64,000 bases of DNA, taken from positions 32,943-96,942 of the forward strand of contig JADZEK010000062.1 in NCBI GenBank assembly GCA_020850595.1. Reading direction: 5' to 3'. This DNA comes from Anaerolineales bacterium (GTDB taxonomy: Bacteria > Chloroflexota > Anaerolineae > Anaerolineales > UBA6663). Positions 41,926 through 54,044 of the stretch are shown here, piece after piece. The position numbers and the translations under genes were made by a program. The notes under the pieces were generated by a model that did not search any database, had not been told where the DNA came from, and saw only the letters and a program-made list of their open reading frames with translations. The stretch's first letter is position 1; every line of letters begins with the position of its first letter.

Positions 41926-42906
41926 CTAGCTCATGGTCAGCGCCATGACGGCTTTCTGCGCGTGCAGGCGGTTTTCGGCTTCGTCATAGACGACTGATTT
42001 CGGCCCATCAATGACGGCATCGGCCACTTCCAGGCCGCGGTCGGCGGGCAGGCAGTGCATATAGACGGCGTCATCCTCGGTCAGGTCTATGCGGCGCTGA
42101 TCGGTGATCCACGAGCGGTACTTCTCGATCAGGGCCTTGCCTTCGTCTTTGCCGGGCGCAACGACTAGCGGGCCCCAACTTTTGGGGTAGACCACGTCGG
42201 CATCCTTGAAGGCTTCATCCATATTATCGGTGATGTCAAAGCCGGCGTGATAGCGGCGGGCGTTGGCGCGAGCCTGGTCCACGATCTCGGGCATGAGCTG
42301 GAACTCCGGCGGGTGCGCCAGCACCACGTCGCAGCCGAAGCGCGTCATTTGCAGGATGAGCGACTGCGGCACCGAGATGGGCTTGCTGTAGGAGGCGGCA
42401 TACGCCCAACTGACGACCACCTTGCGGCGGCGCAGGTCGCGGCCGAACTTTTCCTGAATGGTCATCAGGTCGGCCAGGCACTGAAAGGGATGATAGACAT
42501 CACACTGCATGTTGAGGACGGGCGCGCGGCTGTGGCGGGCGACTTCGTTGATGTATTGGTTGCCGAACTGCCAGTCGCACTGGCGGATGGCGAGGCCGTC
42601 GAAGTAGCGGCCCAAGATCTGGCCGATTTCTTTGGCGGTGTCGCCGTGCGAGATCTGCGTAGTCTGCGAGTCAATGAAAGCCGCGTGGCCGCCAAGCTGG
42701 GCCATGCCGGCCTCGAACGAGCCGCGTGTGCGGGTGCTGGTGAAGAAGAACAGCATGGCCAGGGTCTTATCGCGCAGGTAGGCGTGCGACTCGCCCAGGG
42801 CGCGCTTGCGCTTGAGGTCCCAGGCCACGTCGAGCACGGTCTCAACTTCTTCGCGGCTGAAATCCAGGTCGCCGATGAAATCGCGACCGCGTAGGTTGGT
42901 TTGCAT
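41926..42906 (-). CDS. ygeW: YgeW-like carbamoyltransferase
   Basis: 326 aa aspartate/ornithine carbamoyltransferase fold. The carbamoyl-phosphate loop STRTRGSFE, DVYHPFQCLADL, a Pro-containing SYSKPISVPQ loop typical of the knotted transcarbamylases, and MHCLPADRGLEV followed by YDEAENRLHAQKA are seen. The last matches YgeW rather than anabolic OTC. The YgeW substrate is still not settled in the literature as I know it; the neighbouring carbamate kinase implies carbamoyl-phosphate release. GGAG precedes the ATG. Confidence 0.85.
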   Translation of the reverse strand: MQTNLRGRDFIGDLDFSREEVETVLDVAWDLKRKRALGESHAYLRDKTLAMLFFFTSTRTRGSFEAGMAQLGGHAAFIDSQTTQISHGDTAKEIGQILGRYFDGLAIRQCDWQFGNQYINEVARHSRAPVLNMQCDVYHPFQCLADLMTIQEKFGRDLRRRKVVVSWAYAASYSKPISVPQSLILQMTRFGCDVVLAHPPEFQLMPEIVDQARANARRYHAGFDITDNMDEAFKDADVVYPKSWGPLVVAPGKDEGKALIEKYRSWITDQRRIDLTEDDAVYMHCLPADRGLEVADAVIDGPKSVVYDEAENRLHAQKAVMALTMS

Positions 42907-42962
42907 ACGCTCCTAGTCTCCTGAGGTGGAAGATGGCGCGCGGCTGGGCCGCGCCGACCTGA

Positions 42963-44774
42963 TTATAGACCGGTTGCGAGCACCGGGATGTGCGTGAACT
43001 GGGCCACGTCCACCAGGCCCAGGTCGGTCAGGCGCAGCTCGGGGATGACGGCCAGGGCCAGAAAACTAAGCAGGATATTGGCATTGGGCAGGCGGCAGCC
43101 GCAGGCGCGGTATTCGGCCAGCAGCGCTTCGGCCTTGCGGGCCACCACCTCAGCGCGCTCGATCGACATCAGCCCGGCAATGGGCAGCTCGACGGCGGCG
43201 CGCACTTGCCCAGCGCGCACCACCAACTGCCCCCCGCCCTGCGCGGCCAACGCGTTGGCGGCCAGCGCCATCTCAGCCGGGTCGGCGCCCACGACGAGCA
43301 TGTGGTGGCAGTCGTGGGCCACGGTGGAGGCCAGCGCGCACGACCCGGTGAGGCCAAAGCCGCTGACAAACGCGACCTGCACGCCGCCGGTGGCATGGTG
43401 GCGCTCTACCAGCGCCACGTAGCACACATCCTGCGCAAGGTCGGGCAGCACCCGGCCCTGGCGCACAGGCAGGTCGCGCAGCAAGCGGCGCGTGGGGGCC
43501 TGGTTTGCGATGACGCCGATGACGTTGGCGCGCACGGTCGCGCCATCGGGCAGGCCGGCGGGCGCGGCTACGGTGAAGTCGGCGGTGGTGAGCGGCCGGC
43601 CGAGGTGGACGGATTGCTGGATGGCGGGCGGGTAGGCATAGCGCGGCAGGTCTACCACCCACTGCCCGTCCTGGGCGATGACCTGGCCGTTGGCGATGAC
43701 CAGCTCGGCCCGGAAGTCGGCCAGGTCGCGCGTGAGCACCACATCGGCAAAGCGGCCAGGGGCGAGCTGTCCCACGTCGGCGCTGACGCCGAAATGCTCG
43801 GCGGTGTTGAGGGTCAGCATTTGCACGGCGGTGACCGGCTTGACGCCCTGGGCGATGGCGTGGCGCAGGAGCCGATCCAGGTGGCCTTCGTTGACCAGCG
43901 TGCCGGAGTGGGTATCGTCGGTGCACAGGATGACGTGGCGCGGGTCTAGCCCCAACTCGGTGACGGCTTTGATCTGCTCGGCCACGTCGTACCAGGCCGA
44001 GCCGAGGCGCAGCATGACGCGCTGCCCCTGGCGGAGGCGGGCCACGGCGTCGGCCAGGCGCGTGCCCTCGTGGTCGTCCTCCGGGCCGCCGGCCACATAG
44101 CCATGAAACGGCCGCCCCAGGTCGGGCGCAGCGTAGTGCCCGCCGATGGTCTTGCGGACGGCACGGGTGGCGCCAAGCTCGGCGTGCATCTGCTCGTCGC
44201 CCAGGTACACACCAGGAAAGTTCATCATCTCGCCCAGGCCAATGACGCCGGGCCAGGTGAGGGCCTCGCGCACTTCGGCCGGGCCGAGCGCCGCGCCGGG
44301 GGTCTCCAGACCGGGGGCGGAGGGCACGCATGACGGCACCTGCACCCAGACGTTGATGGGCTGGACGGCGGCTTCGTCCACCATGAGGCGCACGCCGGGC
44401 AGCCCGCAGACATTGGCGATCTCGTGCGGGTCTACGAACAGGCCGGTGGCGCCGCGCGGGGCGACGGCGCGCACAAACTCGGTGACGGTGACCATGCCGG
44501 ACTCGACGTGCATATGGCCGTCGAGCAGGCCGGGCACGAGGTAACGGCCGGCGGCGTCAAGCACCTGGGTGGCGGGGCCAAGGGTGTGCGCGGCATCTGG
44601 CCCGATGTAGGCGATGCGGCCGTGTTTCACGGCCAGGTCGGTGGCGGGGACGATCTCGCCGGACTGCACGCACACCCAGCGGCCGCCGCGGATGACGAGA
44701 TCGGCCGGGGCGCGGCCCATGGCGCAATCCACCAGGGCGCGAGAGACTTCGGGCCACGGCGCGCGGGGCGGCAT
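42963..44774 (-). CDS. ade: Adenine deaminase
   Basis: 603 aa, close to the 577 aa of B. subtilis AdeC. Amidohydrolase metal sites GLLDGHMHVESGMVT and DPHEIANVCGLPG, then CTDDTHSGTLVNEGHLD, and the C-terminal AHDCHHMLVVG typical of the family. Converts adenine to hypoxanthine and ammonia with Mn/Fe. The open frame runs 96 codons further upstream through the previous gene, but the ATG at 44774 lies four bases after that gene's stop and matches the family start. Confidence 0.93.
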   Translation of the reverse strand: MPPRAPWPEVSRALVDCAMGRAPADLVIRGGRWVCVQSGEIVPATDLAVKHGRIAYIGPDAAHTLGPATQVLDAAGRYLVPGLLDGHMHVESGMVTVTEFVRAVAPRGATGLFVDPHEIANVCGLPGVRLMVDEAAVQPINVWVQVPSCVPSAPGLETPGAALGPAEVREALTWPGVIGLGEMMNFPGVYLGDEQMHAELGATRAVRKTIGGHYAAPDLGRPFHGYVAGGPEDDHEGTRLADAVARLRQGQRVMLRLGSAWYDVAEQIKAVTELGLDPRHVILCTDDTHSGTLVNEGHLDRLLRHAIAQGVKPVTAVQMLTLNTAEHFGVSADVGQLAPGRFADVVLTRDLADFRAELVIANGQVIAQDGQWVVDLPRYAYPPAIQQSVHLGRPLTTADFTVAAPAGLPDGATVRANVIGVIANQAPTRRLLRDLPVRQGRVLPDLAQDVCYVALVERHHATGGVQVAFVSGFGLTGSCALASTVAHDCHHMLVVGADPAEMALAANALAAQGGGQLVVRAGQVRAAVELPIAGLMSIERAEVVARKAEALLAEYRACGCRLPNANILLSFLALAVIPELRLTDLGLVDVAQFTHIPVLATGL

Positions 44775-44778
44775 CGGG

Positions 44779-45423
44779 CTAAGCCTCCAGGAGCGTGGGG
44801 ACAGGCACGGTAGAAGCACCGGAGACGGGGCGCGGCTGGGCGTTTTCGAGCAGCCGAGCAGTTTCGCTGAGCAGGTCGAACAAGAAGGCGAGGTACTCCG
44901 GGTCGGCGAGGAGGCCCGGCGCGAGCAAACGCAGACCATCTGGGTCAAGCTCGATGCGCACCTGCGCCTGGAGCAGCTTGCGCTTGAGGCTGGCCGAGGC
45001 CAGTACGGCCTGCCCCAAGGTCTGCGGTTCGGCGACAACGCGATAGCGGCCGGGAAAGTCATCGGCGGGGCGCGGCCAAAGGGCGGCCAACCCGCCGCGC
45101 CGCGCCAGGCTGAGGCGGCCGGGCACCGGATGACGCAAGGCCAGGTGCAGGCGGGTGAACGTGCGCGACAGCCGGCCGGCGTTCGCGCTCAGGTTGAGGG
45201 TGAGCGCACGGCCGCGGTAGGCACCGACCAGGCGCGGACTGGCGGAGTATGGCCCAGGCTCGTAAGTCAGGCCGGTGCGAGCGGCCAGCCATTGCCAGGC
45301 GCGCTGGTAGGCCGGGGAGTTGAGTTGCCGCTGATGCCAGGCGCGGTAGAGCAGCGGCCCGCCGACGACGATGAGCAGCGCCAGCAGGAAACCCAGCAGG
45401 GCCGCCGCCACGTCTTCGCTCAT
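44779..45423 (-). CDS. Membrane-anchored protein of unknown function
   Basis: 214 aa. One N-terminal helix (LLGFLLALLIVVGGPLLY), then a soluble alpha/beta-looking domain with a Trp-rich start (AWQWLAARTGLTYEPGPYSASPRLVGAYRGR). Not recognised; similar in layout to small DUF proteins measuring envelope state. Sits between two purine deaminases with four-base gaps or overlaps on both sides, so it is translated with them. Confidence 0.65.
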   Translation of the reverse strand: MSEDVAAALLGFLLALLIVVGGPLLYRAWHQRQLNSPAYQRAWQWLAARTGLTYEPGPYSASPRLVGAYRGRALTLNLSANAGRLSRTFTRLHLALRHPVPGRLSLARRGGLAALWPRPADDFPGRYRVVAEPQTLGQAVLASASLKRKLLQAQVRIELDPDGLRLLAPGLLADPEYLAFLFDLLSETARLLENAQPRPVSGASTVPVPTLLEA

Positions 45424-46769
45424 GCCAGCATCTCGCGGGCCAGGTGGTTGTGGCGCTCGATGACCACCGGCAGGTCCACCGTGGTGAGCTGCCCCTGGCG
45501 GACTACCACGCGGCCATTAATCACGGTGTAGTCGGCCGTCTGCGGAGCGCAGAAGACGGTGGCCGCCACCGGATCGTGCAGCGCCCCGGCATAGGCCAGC
45601 CGGTCGAGCCGAATGGCGAAGAAGTCGGCGCACAGGCCGGGGGCCAGCGCGCCGATGTCGGTGCGGCCCAGCACGGCGGCGCCGGCCAGCGTGGCGTGCT
45701 CCAGCGCCTGGCGGGCGGTGAGCGCGCCGGGGTCGCCCTGCACACGGGCCAGCAGCAGGGCCTGGCGCGCCTCGGCCAGCAGGTGGGAGGAGTCGTTGCT
45801 GGCCGAGCCATCACAGCCCAGGCCGACGTTCACGCCGGCCGCGCGGTACTTTTTTAGCGGGGCGATGCCCGAGGCCAGCCGCATGTTGGAGGAGGGGCAG
45901 TGCGCCACGCCACAGCCGGTATGGGCGTATTGTTGGATTTCGGCGTCGTTGACGTGGACGGAATGGGCAAACCACACGTCCGACCCGACCCAATCCAGCG
46001 TTTCCATATAAGCCACGGGCCGCAGGCCAAACAACTCCAGGCAGAAACGCTCTTCATCCAGCGTCTCGGCCAGGTGGGTGTGCAGGTGGACGCCATAGGC
46101 GCGGGCCAGCGCGGCGCTTTGGCGCATGAGGTCGGCGGTGACGCTGAAGGGCGAACAGGGCGCGACGACCACGCGCAGCATGGCGCCGGGCCGGGCGTCG
46201 TGGTACTGCTCGATCAGCCGCTGGGTGTCGCGCAGGATGAAATCTTCGCGCTCGACGACGCGGTCGGGCGGCAGGCCGCCCTGGCTCTCACCCAGGCTCA
46301 TGGAGCCACGCGAGGCGTGAAAGCGCACGCCGATCTCCGCGGCGGCGCGGATCTCGTCATCCAAGCGGCAGCCGTTGGGGTAGATGTAGAGGTGGTCGGA
46401 GGCGGTGGTGCAGCCGGAGAGGGCCAACTCGGCCAGCCCGGTGAGGGTCGAGGTGTAGACGGCGTCGGGGGTGAGGTTGGCCCAGATGGGATAGAGCGTC
46501 TTAAGCCAATCGAAGAGCACGCCGTCTTGCGCAGCGGGCACGGCGCGGGTGAGCGTCTGGTAGAGGTGGTGGTGGGTGTTCACCAGCCCCGGCAGCACCA
46601 CATGGCCCGCCAGGTCGAGCACCTCGTCGGCGGTGGCGGGCAATTCGGCGGTCGGCCCGACTTGCTCAATGCGGCCGTCGCGGGCAAACAAGCCGCCGTT
46701 GACCAGCTCGCGGCGGGTCGCATCCAGGGTAGCCAGCACGGCGGCGTTGCGAACGAGAAGAGTCGGCAT
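45420..46769 (-). CDS. 8-oxoguanine deaminase-like amidohydrolase (SsnA/AtzA superfamily)
   Basis: 449 aa. Metal ligands NTHHHLYQTLTRAV, HTHLAETLDE, HSVHVNDAEI and GCDGSASNDSS are in order. The TLTRAVPAAQDGVLFDWLKTLYP region is characteristic of the 8-oxoguanine deaminase branch, which makes urate from 8-oxoguanine; isocytosine-like substrates are alternatives. Start set at the ATG at 46769; 21 extra upstream codons lack a ribosome site. First gene of the purine module, overlapping the next gene by four bases. Confidence 0.85.
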   Translation of the reverse strand: MPTLLVRNAAVLATLDATRRELVNGGLFARDGRIEQVGPTAELPATADEVLDLAGHVVLPGLVNTHHHLYQTLTRAVPAAQDGVLFDWLKTLYPIWANLTPDAVYTSTLTGLAELALSGCTTASDHLYIYPNGCRLDDEIRAAAEIGVRFHASRGSMSLGESQGGLPPDRVVEREDFILRDTQRLIEQYHDARPGAMLRVVVAPCSPFSVTADLMRQSAALARAYGVHLHTHLAETLDEERFCLELFGLRPVAYMETLDWVGSDVWFAHSVHVNDAEIQQYAHTGCGVAHCPSSNMRLASGIAPLKKYRAAGVNVGLGCDGSASNDSSHLLAEARQALLLARVQGDPGALTARQALEHATLAGAAVLGRTDIGALAPGLCADFFAIRLDRLAYAGALHDPVAATVFCAPQTADYTVINGRVVVRQGQLTTVDLPVVIERHNHLAREMLA

Positions 46770-46960
46770 AGTCGGGCCAGGCGGCGAATTGGGCGGCGCG
46801 AGATGGGCCAGCGGGCCGCTCTGCCCGCGCATGGTTTGGTTGGCACGGCAGCCCCTATAACCGGGATGCCGGCCTGACCTGTGCGCCCGGCTGGGAGGCG
46901 CTCGCGAGCCACCGCATGATAGCGTCCATTGGGCCGCAGCGCAAAAAGCCGGGCGGTGTG

Positions 46961-47842
46961 TCAGGCGTTGTCGGCCAACTCCGCGCCGCGCAGCGTGTTG
47001 CGCAGCAGCATGGCAATGGTCATGGGGCCGACGCCGCCGGGGACGGGCGTGATGGCCCCGGCCACTTCCTTGACTTCGTCATAGGCAACATCACCCACCA
47101 GCCGCGAGCCAGACTTGCGCGTGGCGTCGGGGATGCGGTTGATGCCCACGTCAATGACGTAGGCGCCGGGCTTGACCCAATCGGCCTTGACCATCTCCGG
47201 CCGACCGACGGCGGCGATGAGGATATCGGCGGTGCGGCAGATGGCCGGCAGGTCGGCCGAGCGCGAGTGGCAGACGGTAAGGGTGGCATCGCGGTGGAGC
47301 AGCAGCAGCGCGGCGGGCAGGCCGACGATGTTCGAGCGGCCCAGCACGACGGCGTTGGCGCCCCGGAATTTGGCCCCGGCTTCTTCGAGCAGCACCAGGC
47401 AGCCTGCCGGCGTGCAGGGCACAAACAGCGGTTTACGGCCCTTCATGGCGAGGCGGCCGATGTTGATGGGGTGAAAGCCATCCACATCTTTCTCGAGGCT
47501 GATGGCGGCCAGCACCTGCTCCTCATCCAGGCCGTCGGGCAGCGGCAACTGCACCAGGATGCCATGGACACGCGGGTCGGCGTTGAGCTGCGCCACCAGG
47601 CCCTGCACTTCGGCCTGCGAGGCGGTGGCAGGCAGGCTGTGCCCGAAGGAGGCGATGCCGGCCTCGGCGCACGCCTTTTGCTTGCTTTTCACATAGGTCT
47701 GCGAGGCGGGGTTATCGCCTACGAGCACGGTGGCCAGGCCCGGCTGCGGTTTGCCGGCCGCCGCCCGCGCCGCCGTGTCGGCCGCCACCTGGGCGCGCAC
47801 TTTGGCCGCGATGGCCGTTCCGTCAATGATTTGAGCCGTCAT
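46961..47842 (-). CDS. folD: Methylenetetrahydrofolate dehydrogenase/cyclohydrolase
   Basis: 293 aa. [14 protein letters not shown] with the catalytic lysine, [15 protein letters not shown], and the NADP-site [15 protein letters not shown] are all intact. Interconverts methylene-, methenyl- and formyl-tetrahydrofolate. GAGGAG lies just before the ATG. It precedes the purine module with a 190 bp gap and may simply be a C1 housekeeping gene. Confidence 0.95.
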   Translation of the reverse strand: MTAQIIDGTAIAAKVRAQVAADTAARAAAGKPQPGLATVLVGDNPASQTYVKSKQKACAEAGIASFGHSLPATASQAEVQGLVAQLNADPRVHGILVQLPLPDGLDEEQVLAAISLEKDVDGFHPINIGRLAMKGRKPLFVPCTPAGCLVLLEEAGAKFRGANAVVLGRSNIVGLPAALLLLHRDATLTVCHSRSADLPAICRTADILIAAVGRPEMVKADWVKPGAYVIDVGINRIPDATRKSGSRLVGDVAYDEVKEVAGAITPVPGGVGPMTIAMLLRNTLRGAELADNA

Positions 47843-47864
47843 GATTGCTCCTCTGGTGAGATGG

Positions 47865-50024
47865 TTAGGGACGCGGACGCCAGGCCGGCTGGTAGTCTAG
47901 CGCCGCATCGTTGTTAAGGCGCACCACTTCCACGCCGGTGAGGCTCATGCGATACAGGTCGTGCTGGGCGGCATCGCGCCACGACTCGAACACCAGCCAC
48001 TGGCTGTCGGGCGACCAGGCCGGCTCAGCGTTCGGCCCGGCGGTCGTGATCTGTTGAGCGCCGAAGCCCAACTGATCCCACCCCACCAGCCAGATGTCGC
48101 TGCCGACGAGATAGGCCACGTACTGCCCATCGGGCGACCAGGCTGGGTAGCCGGGCGTCACGTCGCGGGTGAGCACGTCGGGGTTGGCCCCGCCTTCGGC
48201 GAACGTGCCGTCGGCGAACATCCAGTACAGGGCCGGTGTGCCGCTGCGGCTGTTGTTGCGGAACGCCAGCCGGGTGGCATCGCCCGACCAGGCGGGCTGG
48301 CTGTCACCGGAGTGAATGTTGCTGACACGGCGCGGGTTCGCGCCATCGGCATCGGCGATGAAGATCTGCGGGCGGCCGTCGCCATTGAAGACATAGGCCA
48401 CGCCCGCCGTGGACCAGGCCGGGTCCCACTCGCCGCCCAAGATGGTGATGAAGGGGCGCAGCCCGGTGCCATCGGCGCGGATGGCATAAATGACGCTGTC
48501 TGGGTACTGCTCGCGTTTGCCGCTGCACGGCGTGACGAACAAGAGCTGCTGCCCGTCCGGCGACCAGGCCGGCTGGCAGGCGCCCGCCTCCACGTTGGTG
48601 AGCTGGGTGATGTTGCCGCCATCCGCATCCATCAGGTAAATCTGCGGCCGGCCGCCCCGTTCGCTGACAAACGCAATCGCGCCGGCTGGCAGGCCGCCGC
48701 CAATGTCGGTGGGCGCGGCCGTGGCCGTTGCGGTTGGGGCGGGCGTGTCACTCGGCGCGGGGGTTAGGGTGGCCGCCGGGGTGTCGGTGGCGCTGGGCGC
48801 GATGGTCGGCGCATCGGTCGGCGCGGGCGCGCGTGTGTCCGTCGCCGCCACGACGGGGACGGTTTCGGTTGTGGGCAGCGGCGCGGTCAGCGTGGCTGGG
48901 CTGGTGGCCGTTGCCGCGGGGCTGAGCAAGCTGCGCGCGGCCCAGAGGGCGCCCCCGCCTACGGCCAGGAGGACAACGACCGCCGCACCCACGGCCAGCG
49001 CCCACGGGAACCGCCGCCGCGGCGCGGCCACAGGCGGCGGCATGGGGGGCGGCATGACCGGCAGCGCGGGCGGCGGGGCGGGCGGCGCCGACGGCGCTGG
49101 CCGGCTGGGCGCCGCCACTGGGCGGCTGGCGGGCGCGGAGGGCCGCGGCGCGGCCGCCGGAGTGGGCAGCGTGGCCTGCGCCGGGAGCGCCGGCAATTGG
49201 CCGCTCTGGGTGGTGCGGTCGTCGTGAGACAACGCCGCCAGGAAAGCCGCCGCGCTCACGAAGCGCCCCTCCGGTTTCAGCGCTAGCGCGCGCTCGACGG
49301 TGGCGGCAGTTTCAGGCGTGACGGCCGGGTTGATCAGGCGCAGCGGCAGCAGGGCCTTCTGGCCCAGGGCGCGTTCGAGGCTGTCGGGCGGCGGCTGGCC
49401 GACCAGCAGGGCATAGAGCGTGGCGCCCAGGGCATACAGATCAGAGCGCGGCTCGGTGCGGCCCGCGCCATATTGTTCAGGCGGCGAGAAACCGGGGCTG
49501 AGGGCCTTGGCGCCGGCGGCGGTCTCCTGGGCATCTACGTGCAGCTTGGCCAGGCCAAAATCTACGAGCACGGCCCGGCCCTCGGGCGTGATTTTGACGT
49601 TGCCCGGCTTGATGTCGCGGTGGACCACCGGCTGCGGCAGGCCGTGCAGGTAGACCAAGGCGTCGAGGATATCGCGCGCCCAGCGCAGCACCTCCGCTTC
49701 GGGCAGCGGCGCATTGCGGGCGATCAGGCGCTCGCGGGCGTCGTCGCCGGCGATGTAGTCCATGACCAGGTACTGCCCCTGGTCGGGGATGACGAAGTGG
49801 TCGGTGACGCGCGGCAGGCTGGGATGGCGCAGCGCGGCCAGGAGGACGGCCTCGCGCCGGAACTGCTGGGCGAACTCCGGCGAGACAAACAGGTTCTCTT
49901 TGATGGCGACTTCGACGCCCAGGTTTTCGTCGTGGGCGCGATAGACCGCGCCCATGCCGCCACGGCCCAGCTCGGCCAGGATGCGATAGCGGCGGTAGAG
50001 CAGCGACTGGTTCGGTAAGGGCAT
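47865..50024 (-). CDS. Ser/Thr protein kinase with membrane stalk and TolB-like propeller
   Basis: 719 aa. Kinase domain about 10-270: [48 protein letters not shown], all intact Hanks-type motifs. A Pro/Ala-rich cytoplasmic linker leads to one membrane helix near 350 ([17 protein letters not shown]), then a Thr/Pro/Ala stalk and a C-terminal TolB/WD40-like beta-propeller with repeated PAWSPDGQ strands. The propeller would face outside as the sensor. The ATG at 50024 is preferred to an upstream frame, because a promoter overlaps the extension. Confidence 0.9.
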   Translation of the reverse strand: MPLPNQSLLYRRYRILAELGRGGMGAVYRAHDENLGVEVAIKENLFVSPEFAQQFRREAVLLAALRHPSLPRVTDHFVIPDQGQYLVMDYIAGDDARERLIARNAPLPEAEVLRWARDILDALVYLHGLPQPVVHRDIKPGNVKITPEGRAVLVDFGLAKLHVDAQETAAGAKALSPGFSPPEQYGAGRTEPRSDLYALGATLYALLVGQPPPDSLERALGQKALLPLRLINPAVTPETAATVERALALKPEGRFVSAAAFLAALSHDDRTTQSGQLPALPAQATLPTPAAAPRPSAPASRPVAAPSRPAPSAPPAPPPALPVMPPPMPPPVAAPRRRFPWALAVGAAVVVLLAVGGGALWAARSLLSPAATATSPATLTAPLPTTETVPVVAATDTRAPAPTDAPTIAPSATDTPAATLTPAPSDTPAPTATATAAPTDIGGGLPAGAIAFVSERGGRPQIYLMDADGGNITQLTNVEAGACQPAWSPDGQQLLFVTPCSGKREQYPDSVIYAIRADGTGLRPFITILGGEWDPAWSTAGVAYVFNGDGRPQIFIADADGANPRRVSNIHSGDSQPAWSGDATRLAFRNNSRSGTPALYWMFADGTFAEGGANPDVLTRDVTPGYPAWSPDGQYVAYLVGSDIWLVGWDQLGFGAQQITTAGPNAEPAWSPDSQWLVFESWRDAAQHDLYRMSLTGVEVVRLNNDAALDYQPAWRPRP

Positions 50025-50035
50025 GGTTAGGAACG

Positions 50036-50064
50036 AGTATAGCCGAGGCACTGCCGCGGCACAA
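50036..50064 (-). promoter_or_regulatory. Promoter giving a near-leaderless kinase mRNA
   Basis: Minus strand: TTGTGC (50059-50064), 17-base spacer, TATACT (50036-50041). Start of transcription would fall about five bases before the kinase ATG. Bases 50065-50351 hold no supported gene. Confidence 0.4.
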
Positions 50065-50351
50065 CGCACGGCAGGCAACGGCTGAAGCGCAGTGAGTTCA
50101 GTTGGAAAGGTACGGGCGGCGGGAGCCTGCTTCGAAGCATAGAGTCGCCGCCGGTTGCCAGATAGTGTGACAAGTAATAGATATCGCTCCTCAAAAGTCA
50201 CTTCGGCAAGGACGGTTTCCAACGGCTATGCGCAGAACACGGCCCAGCGAGCGGGTTGTGTCCGCTTCCAGGCTGAGCGCACTGGTCGCGGCCGGTGGGG
50301 ACGTGCGTCCAGGGCGATCTGGGCAGTGTGTGGCGGGCCAGGGGCAGCAGC

Positions 50352-50384
50352 AACAAAACAGCCCTGGCGAGGGGCGGCCAGGGC
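50352..50384 (-). terminator. Intrinsic terminator after the gyrB-downstream acidic gene
   Basis: Minus strand: stem GCCCTGGC / GCCAGGGC with an eight-base loop, followed by TGTTTTGTTG. Ends the transcript that runs from the 53.9 kb membrane protein through gyrB and the acidic protein. Confidence 0.7.
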
Positions 50385-50417
50385 CGTTCAGCGGGTTTCG
50401 GAGGGACGGCGCATCAG

Positions 50418-50789
50418 CTAGTTGAGATGCCCGGCCTTCGGATCGAAGGCCGGGCCATCACCGGGTTGCGAACCAGGGTCGTCGTCGTCGAAGTCATCAT
50501 CGTCTTCTTCGTCGAAGTCGGCGGCGTCAACTTCGTCGAAGAGGTCGGTTTCCAACTCAAACTCGTCGGCGGCGTCGGGCAGGTAAACGTAGCCGGTGAA
50601 GTCGCTGTCGTCGTCACACAGCTCGACCTGATCGTCAGAAGCGACCAGGCCGACGACGGCCGAAGCGCCCGACGCATCCTGCACCAACGCCCAGCCCACC
50701 AGGGGCGACACGATCTCATCCTCGCCATCGGCGAACGCCGCCCCCCACCCATCCGCCGGCATGATCTGCGCAATCTTGCGGTCAGCCAT
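50418..50789 (-). CDS. Small acidic protein of unknown function
   Basis: 123 aa. A compact N-terminal part (MADRKIAQIMPADGWGAAF; VSPLVGWALVQDASG; DFTGYVYLP) is followed by a strongly acidic tail with runs of Asp/Glu from about 85 to 108. A perfect AGGAGGTCACC precedes the ATG, so it is well expressed. It lies 71 bp after gyrB. An acidic tail next to gyrase could suggest a DNA-mimic or basic-protein partner, but this is speculation. Confidence 0.75.
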   Translation of the reverse strand: MADRKIAQIMPADGWGAAFADGEDEIVSPLVGWALVQDASGASAVVGLVASDDQVELCDDDSDFTGYVYLPDAADEFELETDLFDEVDAADFDEEDDDDFDDDDPGSQPGDGPAFDPKAGHLN

Positions 50790-50860
50790 GGTGACCTCCT
50801 GCTGCCTGCACTGGGGGGCGCGCCGCCGGGGGGCGGCGCGCCCCAAGCCAATATCTGAAA

Positions 50861-53874
<3,014 letters not shown>

Positions 53875-53883
53875 GTGGCTTTG

Positions 53884-53889
53884 ATTCTA
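53884..53889 (-). promoter_or_regulatory. Extended -10 before the membrane protein gene
   Basis: Minus strand TGG-TAGAAT, about 10 bases before the ATG at 53874, with no good -35. It would give an almost leaderless mRNA. Confidence 0.3.
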
Positions 53890-53974
53890 CCACAATCAAG
53901 GCCCATCTTTCGGGCCAAATGAGCCAAAAACACCTTGAATTACAGGCAAATGTGAGCCGTTGCCCAATCGTGGG

Positions 53975-54002
53975 TTGACCAGGGGGTATGGCCGAGTACA
54001 AT
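53975..54002 (+). promoter_or_regulatory. murA promoter
   Basis: TTGACC (53975-53980), 16-base spacer, TACAAT (53997-54002). Transcription would start near 54009, 36 bases before the murA ATG. Confidence 0.7.
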
Positions 54003-54044
54003 CGCTCGCAGCTAGTCGGATGGCAGCGTTCAACTACAGGTCGC

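Noticed and set aside
44775..45062. Longer N-terminus for adenine deaminase
   Set aside because: It overlaps the preceding coding gene in another frame and is Ser/Arg/Pro-rich without family similarity.
50025..50222. Longer N-terminus for the propeller kinase
   Set aside because: No ribosome site, contains a good -10 element, and the Hanks domain starts right after the ATG at 50024.
53988..54044. Longer start for murA
   Set aside because: The stretch contains the -10 TACAAT of the murA promoter, so it cannot be translated from that transcript.
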